Assembly (NCBI GenBank): GCA_033764265.1 | Contig: JANRJB010000160.1 | Location: 1 to 9,923 of the forward strand | Direction: 5' to 3' | From: VGEM01 sp033764265 | GTDB taxonomy: Bacteria > Pseudomonadota > Alphaproteobacteria > Rhodospirillales > Rhodospirillaceae | Length of the DNA stretch: 9,923 nt | In this document: positions 6,516 through 9,923 of the stretch, piece after piece | Layout of the letters: each line of letters starts with the position of its first letter | How positions within the stretch are numbered: position 1 is the stretch's first letter | Program-made: the position numbers and the translations under genes | Notes under the pieces: model-generated | The model's input: the letters and a program-made list of their open reading frames with translations, nothing else | What the model was told of the DNA's origin: nothing | Databases searched by the model: none

Positions 6516-7271
6516 TTAACGCCCGGGCATGGCCGCGATCATCTCGCGCCAGGCCCCCGGCTTCAACGTTTCGTCGTTGCGCAGCGCGAACACCCGACCC
6601 TCGGCGGCGGGGTTGGTCAGGCACTCGACCAGCACCAGGCCCATGTCGCCCGAGGTGATGTGCGAGATTTCGTAATCCTTGCGGTCCAAGAGGCGCACGC
6701 CGAGCCGCCCGCCCGATTCGTAATTCAGCCGGCCCGGCGCGATCACCGTATGCGACAGGCCCGAGGCGCGCAAATACGCCTCAACCTTGGTCTTGAAATA
6801 GCGGACGTAGCCCGAGGCGGGATTCAGGCTCTGGTCGACGTGCGGGCCCGAGGTGGCCGACGAGATCAGGATGAACCGCTTGATCCGGGCTTCGACGCTC
6901 GCGTCGATCAGGTTGCGGTTGCCGGCCCAGTCGATGAACTCCGGCGCTTGCGGCCCGCGCCGCTGATCGGCGGCGACGGTGGACACGACGAACGCGGCCC
7001 CAGCCACGGCGCGGCGCACGGACTCGAAGTCGCGCACGTCGGCCTTGACCCAATCGTAGTCGGCGGAAATTTCCGTCCGCGCGCGGTCCGGATTGCGGCT
7101 GACGCCACGGACCGCGTAGCCGGCCTGCTTCACCGCGGCGGCGAGGTCGCGCCCGATCATGCCGGAGGCGCCGAAGATCACGACCACTTGGTCGGACCGA
7201 GCGGACTGGGCAAGAGCGCCGCCCGCCACGGCCCAGGCCATCGGCAACACCAGCGCGATGCGTCGTTTCAT
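6516..7271 (-). CDS. SDR4: exported atypical SDR with diverged substrate-side motif
   Basis: 251 residues. The start is set by the signal peptide MKRRIALVLPMAWAV..., which ends GALA before Q22; the in-frame ATG at 7364 would overlap SDR5 by 68 bases and prefix an unlikely Arg-rich segment. The Rossmann loop GASGMIG (34-40) keeps all three glycines, and FVVSTVAA follows near 94-101. The region RRGPQAPEFIDW (104-115), Gly-Pro-His with D146, and Lys160/Lys162 match SDR5 and SDR1. The usual YTIVRPGGL is changed to HTVIAPGRL (174-182), so the Arg is lost from its place. One Cys (217). There is no good ribosome binding site: the ten bases before the ATG are the palindrome GGGGCGCCCC. The SDR5 stop is 25 bases upstream, so translation may be coupled. 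Function unknown; loss of activity or a new ligand are both possible. Confidence 0.85.
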   Translation of the reverse strand: MKRRIALVLPMAWAVAGGALAQSARSDQVVVIFGASGMIGRDLAAAVKQAGYAVRGVSRNPDRARTEISADYDWVKADVRDFESVRRAVAGAAFVVSTVAADQRRGPQAPEFIDWAGNRNLIDASVEARIKRFILISSATSGPHVDQSLNPASGYVRYFKTKVEAYLRASGLSHTVIAPGRLNYESGGRLGVRLLDRKDYEISHITSGDMGLVLVECLTNPAAEGRVFALRNDETLKPGAWREMIAAMPGR

Positions 7272-7281
7272 GGGGCGCCCC
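7272..7281. repeat. GGGGCGCCCC palindrome abutting the SDR4 start codon
   Basis: A perfect 10-bp palindrome occupies the exact place where a ribosome binding site would be expected for SDR4. SDR5 likewise has GCCCC directly before its ATG and no Shine-Dalgarno. It may be chance in GC-rich DNA, or may tie SDR4 translation to that of SDR5. Confidence 0.35.
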
Positions 7282-7296
7282 CGCCGGAATGCGACG

Positions 7297-8064
7297 TCAT
7301 GGCCACGCCGGAGAGGTTGCGGCGAATTCGCCGCGCCAACCGTCGCGCGGACGATTCGCGTCATTCATCACCGCGAACGCCTTATTGCGCGCGGCCGGAT
7401 CGCGCAGCGCCGCGGCCACGACCTGGGCGATGTCGGGAATGGCGATCACCACCGTCTCGTCGGTGGACTGGGTGGTGGCGGCGTAGTCGGCGCGCGAGAA
7501 TAGGCGAATGCCCATCGGCGCCTTGCCCTGTTCGATCAGCCCCGCCGCCCCGAGGATGGTATAGGGCACGCCGCTCGCCTTCAGGTGTTCTTCGCCCTTG
7601 GTCTTGAAGTGGCGGGTGTAACCCATGTTCCGGTGGGTGGTGTGGTCGATGTGCGGCCCGGTGCGGCCCGAGGCGATCAGCACGAACTGACGCACACCGT
7701 TTTCCTTGGCGGCGTCCACCAGATTGCGCGTGCCCGCGAAGTCGACGAATTCCGGGCTGTTGGGACCGCGCCCCTGTCGGGCGCCGATCGCCGAGACCAC
7801 GACGTCCGCGCCCGCCATGCCGGCGCGCAACGAGTCGATATCGCGTACGTCGCCCGTCACCCAGCGCACGCCGGACCCAAGATCTGGCGGGGCGCGCGAC
7901 GCATCGCGCGTCAGCGCGATCACATCGAAGCCTTGCGCGACCAGTTCGCGCACGATGCCCTGGCCGGTGCGGCCGGTGGCGCCGGCCACGAACACGGTGT
8001 CGGCCGCGGCCGGCGCGGCGGCCAGCAGCGCAAGCACCGCGGCAAATCGGAACGGTCGTGTCAT
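7297..8064 (-). CDS. SDR5: exported atypical SDR / NAD(P)H-binding protein
   Basis: 255 residues. Signal peptide 1-21 (MTRPFRF, a Leu/Ala core, AAPAAA before D22) leads straight into TVFVAGATGRTG, with G28-G31-G34 as the nucleotide loop. Other marks: TGDVRD (70-75), VVVSAIGARQGRGPNSPEF (88-106), GTRNLVDAAKENGV (111-124), GPHIDHTTHRNMGY (136-149), and Lys154/Lys156 in HFKTKGEEHLKASG. The RPGGL motif is altered to LGAAGL (171-176). There is no cysteine. It is closest here to SDR4 and SDR1. A terminator lies upstream (8106-8143), so the gene needs its own promoter or read-through. TTGACC (8093-8098, minus) is a good -35, but the -10 position holds only AAACTG, directly before GCCCC and the ATG. 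No Shine-Dalgarno is visible, so leaderless expression is conceivable. SDR4 follows after 25 bases. Confidence 0.86.
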   Translation of the reverse strand: MTRPFRFAAVLALLAAAPAAADTVFVAGATGRTGQGIVRELVAQGFDVIALTRDASRAPPDLGSGVRWVTGDVRDIDSLRAGMAGADVVVSAIGARQGRGPNSPEFVDFAGTRNLVDAAKENGVRQFVLIASGRTGPHIDHTTHRNMGYTRHFKTKGEEHLKASGVPYTILGAAGLIEQGKAPMGIRLFSRADYAATTQSTDETVVIAIPDIAQVVAAALRDPAARNKAFAVMNDANRPRDGWRGEFAATSPAWP

Positions 8065-8105
8065 GGGGCCAGTTTGGCGCGTGTCTCGTGCCGGTCAAGC
8101 ACGAC

Positions 8106-8143
8106 AAAAAGAAAACGGCGCCGGGGCGGAGGCCGCGGCGCCG
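8106..8143 (-). terminator. Intrinsic terminator after SDR6
   Basis: On the minus strand, two copies of the self-complementary octamer CGGCGCCG (8136-8143 and 8116-8123) can pair around a 12-base loop, and are followed directly by TTTTCTTTTT (8106-8115). It lies 23 bases past the SDR6 stop. This is a textbook Rho-independent terminator and separates SDR7-SDR6 from SDR5-SDR4. Confidence 0.85.
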
Positions 8144-8166
8144 GATCCCGAAGCGACGACGTCCGC

Positions 8167-8910
8167 TCAGTCTTTCGGCAGGGCGGCCACGTCCTTTTTC
8201 CAGCCGTCGACCGGGGCGGCGTCGTCCTTGACGACGGCGAAGGTCTTGCCGTGGAACGCCGGGTTTTTGATGGCCTCGACCAGGGTCAGGCCGGCGTCGG
8301 CGCGGCAGACTTGGCCGCCGCCGGTGCCTTTCATGGTGCTGACCTTCAGGCCGGTTTTGCCGGGCTCGCAATCGGCCAGGCCGCCCGGTCGGACGATGGT
8401 GTACGGCAGACCACTTTTCCGCAGGTGCTCCTCGCCCTTGCCCTTCCACTTCAGGATCATGTTGAACATCTTGTTGAGCTGCTCGTTGGGGTCCTCGCTG
8501 CCGGCGCCCATTGAGGTCATCAGCCCGAAATGCTTAACGCCCGCAGCCTTGGCGGCATCGACCAGATCGGCCACGCCCTGGTAGTCGATCTTTTCTGGCA
8601 CGTCCGCGCCGAATGGCACCGCGCCGATGGTCGAGATGACGTAGTCGACGCCCTTGACCGCCGCGGGCAGCGTTTCCTTTTTGGTGACATCGGCGGTCAC
8701 CAGCTCGACGCCCGCGCCGAGGTCGGTGGCTTTGGCCGGATTGCGCACCATGGCGCGCACGGCGTAGCCCTGGTCCAACAGCGAGGTGATGATGGCCCGG
8801 CCGCTCTTGCCGGTGGCGCCGGCCACCAGCACGGTATCCTTGGCCATGGCGGTGCCCGTCAGCGCAGCGATGACGACGGCGGCGAGCGCCGATTTCGCGA
8901 TGATGTTCAT
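8167..8910 (-). CDS. SDR6: exported atypical SDR, tandem paralog of SDR7
   Basis: 247 residues. Signal peptide 1-23 (ends TAMA before K24), then DTVLVAGATGKSG, with G31-G34-G37 as the nucleotide loop. It keeps MVRNPAKATDLGAGVELV (54-71), KGVDYVISTIGA (87-98), DAAKAAGVKHF (118-128), MTSMGAGSED (131-140), KWKGKGEEHLRKSG (154-167) and an intact YTIVRPGGL (170-178). The only two cysteines are C181 and C202. They match C185 and C206 of SDR7, which are also that protein's only ones, so a disulfide in the periplasm is plausible. AGGAAAG five bases upstream supports the start. It lies 44 bases after SDR7 on the same strand and ends before a strong terminator, so it is the last gene of a two-gene unit. 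By family it should bind NAD(P)(H); the substrate is unknown. Confidence 0.9.
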   Translation of the reverse strand: MNIIAKSALAAVVIAALTGTAMAKDTVLVAGATGKSGRAIITSLLDQGYAVRAMVRNPAKATDLGAGVELVTADVTKKETLPAAVKGVDYVISTIGAVPFGADVPEKIDYQGVADLVDAAKAAGVKHFGLMTSMGAGSEDPNEQLNKMFNMILKWKGKGEEHLRKSGLPYTIVRPGGLADCEPGKTGLKVSTMKGTGGGQVCRADAGLTLVEAIKNPAFHGKTFAVVKDDAAPVDGWKKDVAALPKD

Positions 8911-8954
8911 GAGAACTTTCCTGTTTCAATGTTGAAGCGCGACGTGGCGAACTT

Positions 8955-9710
8955 TCAATCCTTCGGCAGCGCGGCCATTGCGGCCTTCCAGCCACCGACG
9001 GTACCGGCCGGGTCGGCCACCAGCGAGAAGGTCTTGCCGAGGGCGTCCTGGTTGCCGAGCGCGGCCACCATCACGTGCGCCACGTCGCTGCGGCATACGA
9101 AACCTTCGCCGACGCCGTCATACGGCGCGACCTTCAAGCCGACCTTGCCGGCCTCGCACGGCGGCTGGTTGGGGAACGGCTGCAGCCCGCCGGGCCGGAC
9201 GATGGTGTACGGCAGGCCGCTCTTGCGCAGATGTTCCTCGCCCTTGCCTTTCCACATCAGGACCATGCCGAAGTTCTTGTTCAGGAACTCGTTGGTGTCC
9301 TCGCTGCCCGACTTCATCGAGGTCATCAGGACAAACTGCTTGACGCCGGCGGCCTTGGCCGCGTCGATCAGATCGGCGGTGCCCTTGTAGTCGACCAGTT
9401 CGGCCACCTGGCCGCGTCCGGCGCCGATGGTGGAAATGACGTAATCCACGCCCTTGACGGCGGCCGGCAGGGTTTCGGGCTTGGTTACGTCGCCGACCAC
9501 GATCTCCACGCCCGCGCCCAGATCGGTGGCCCTGGCCGCATCGCGCACCAGCGCGCGCACCTTGTAGCCCTCGGACAACAGCAGCGATATGGTGGGCCGG
9601 CCGCTCTTGCCGGTCGCGCCGGTGACCAGCACCAGCTCGCCTGCGGCCTGGGCCGCCGCCGCCGACATGAGAACGGCAGCCGCCGCCGCCAAGAGTTTGA
9701 AGAGCCGCAT
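8955..9710 (-). CDS. SDR7: exported atypical SDR, tandem paralog of SDR6
   Basis: 251 residues. The start is fixed by GGGGAGG six bases upstream and by a signal peptide (1-22, Ala-rich core, AQA before A23); the in-frame ATG at 9776 adds 22 residues of no likely use. Then LVLVTGATGKSG with G31-G34-G37, LVRDAARATDLGAGVEIVV (54-72), KGVDYVISTIGAG (87-99), DAAKAAGVKQF (116-126), MTSMKSGSED (129-138), WKGKGEEHLRKSG (153-165) and YTIVRPGGL (168-176). C185 and C206 are the only cysteines, and both are conserved in SDR6. A small insertion after the RPGG loop (QPFPNQPP) distinguishes it from SDR6. Both proteins end AALPKD. By eye roughly two thirds of residues match SDR6, so this is a tandem duplication of moderate age. 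First gene of the SDR7-SDR6 unit. Confidence 0.9.
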   Translation of the reverse strand: MRLFKLLAAAAAVLMSAAAAQAAGELVLVTGATGKSGRPTISLLLSEGYKVRALVRDAARATDLGAGVEIVVGDVTKPETLPAAVKGVDYVISTIGAGRGQVAELVDYKGTADLIDAAKAAGVKQFVLMTSMKSGSEDTNEFLNKNFGMVLMWKGKGEEHLRKSGLPYTIVRPGGLQPFPNQPPCEAGKVGLKVAPYDGVGEGFVCRSDVAHVMVAALGNQDALGKTFSLVADPAGTVGGWKAAMAALPKD

Positions 9711-9923
9711 GTGAAACCTCCCCGGAGTCATGTTGCGCGCTTGTTGCTTCAGGGCGCCGAGCCTAGGTGAACACAATGGTGCGCCGCAATCGGGCGTCGG
9801 CCGGAAATCTGCACCCGAGGCCGCAGGGAGGTCGCGCCTTCCCGACCCGGATTCGACCTCGACGAGACCGGTTTCGATTGACCCACGTCAGGGCGGTTCG
9901 GCAAATTCCCCGCCCAAAGTGGT
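9711..9923. other. Leader and upstream region of SDR7, no gene seen
   Basis: 213 bases without a convincing coding frame on either strand. It should hold the SDR7-SDR6 promoter. The best candidate on the minus strand is TTGCGG (9784-9789), 18 bases, TAGGCT (9760-9765), only 3/6 in each hexamer. No operator-like repeat, riboswitch fold or RNA gene is evident. The neighbouring gene lies beyond the window. Confidence 0.4.
9717..9723 (-). promoter_or_regulatory. Ribosome binding site that sets the SDR7 start
   Basis: GGGGAGG on the minus strand, six bases before the ATG at 9710. It decides this start over the upstream in-frame ATG codons, including the one at 9776. Confidence 0.8.

Noticed and set aside
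5413..6624. Minus-strand frame of 403 codons opposite SDR3, and the plus-strand frame 6507-7607 opposite SDR4
   Set aside because: Both lie antisense to genes with clear family motifs and signal peptides; their own translations are low-complexity and match nothing I know.
8392..9270. Near-repeat DNA at 8392-8460 and 9197-9270 as a mobile or regulatory repeat
   Set aside because: Both copies encode the same conserved protein segment of SDR6 and SDR7; paralogy explains the similarity.
1..9923. CRISPR array, tRNA/rRNA gene, insertion sequence or phage genes
   Set aside because: No spaced direct repeats, cloverleaf-like sequence, transposase or phage-type coding sequence was seen on either strand.
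9780..9923. Start of another gene at the right edge
   Set aside because: No start codon with a ribosome binding site or family-like translation could be found in the remaining bases.

Overview
The window is GC-rich, almost fully coding bacterial DNA with short intergenic gaps. The Do-family protease, MscL, the DUF1775 protein and the multifunctional beta-oxidation enzyme fit a proteobacterium (alpha or gamma). The sequence alone does not settle the class, and I see no sign of phage, plasmid, insertion sequence, tRNA, rRNA or CRISPR.

Layout, left to right: the 3' part of a multifunctional 3-hydroxyacyl-CoA dehydrogenase (+, 2-1084); a convergent HtrA/Deg periplasmic serine protease (-, 1119-2498); then an accessory-looking block that fills the rest of the window. 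That block holds seven paralogous atypical short-chain dehydrogenase/reductase (SDR) proteins of the NAD(P)H-binding/NmrA-like type, here numbered SDR1 (-, 2658-3707), SDR2 (+, 4471-5220), SDR3 (+, 5791-6510), SDR4 (-, 6516-7271), SDR5 (-, 7297-8064), SDR6 (-, 8167-8910) and SDR7 (-, 8955-9710). Two other genes sit among them: a DUF1775/YcnI-type exported copper-binding-like protein (+, 3830-4426) just upstream of SDR2, and mscL (-, 5217-5666) between SDR2 and SDR3. The last 213 bases hold the SDR7 leader and no gene I can support.

The main observation is that all seven SDRs begin with a cleavable-looking signal peptide placed directly in front of the first Rossmann beta strand. With HtrA and the DUF1775 protein, nine of eleven gene products look exported, and a tenth (MscL) is an inner-membrane channel. 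A local expansion of nucleotide-binding-fold proteins that apparently act outside the cytoplasm is unusual. The paralogs form three subgroups: SDR1/4/5, SDR2/3 and SDR6/7. Motifs have diverged in the nucleotide-binding loop and in the substrate-side RPGG loop, SDR1 has a C-terminal extension, and the only cysteines of SDR6 and SDR7 form a conserved pair, as expected for a disulfide in an oxidising compartment.

Likely transcription units are: DUF1775-SDR2; SDR3 alone; mscL alone; SDR7-SDR6, ending in a clear intrinsic terminator at about 8106-8143; SDR5-SDR4; SDR1, possibly reading into htrA; and htrA ending in a strong hairpin at 1061-1097. No substrate can be named. A joint role in the cell envelope is an inference from signal peptides and neighbours.
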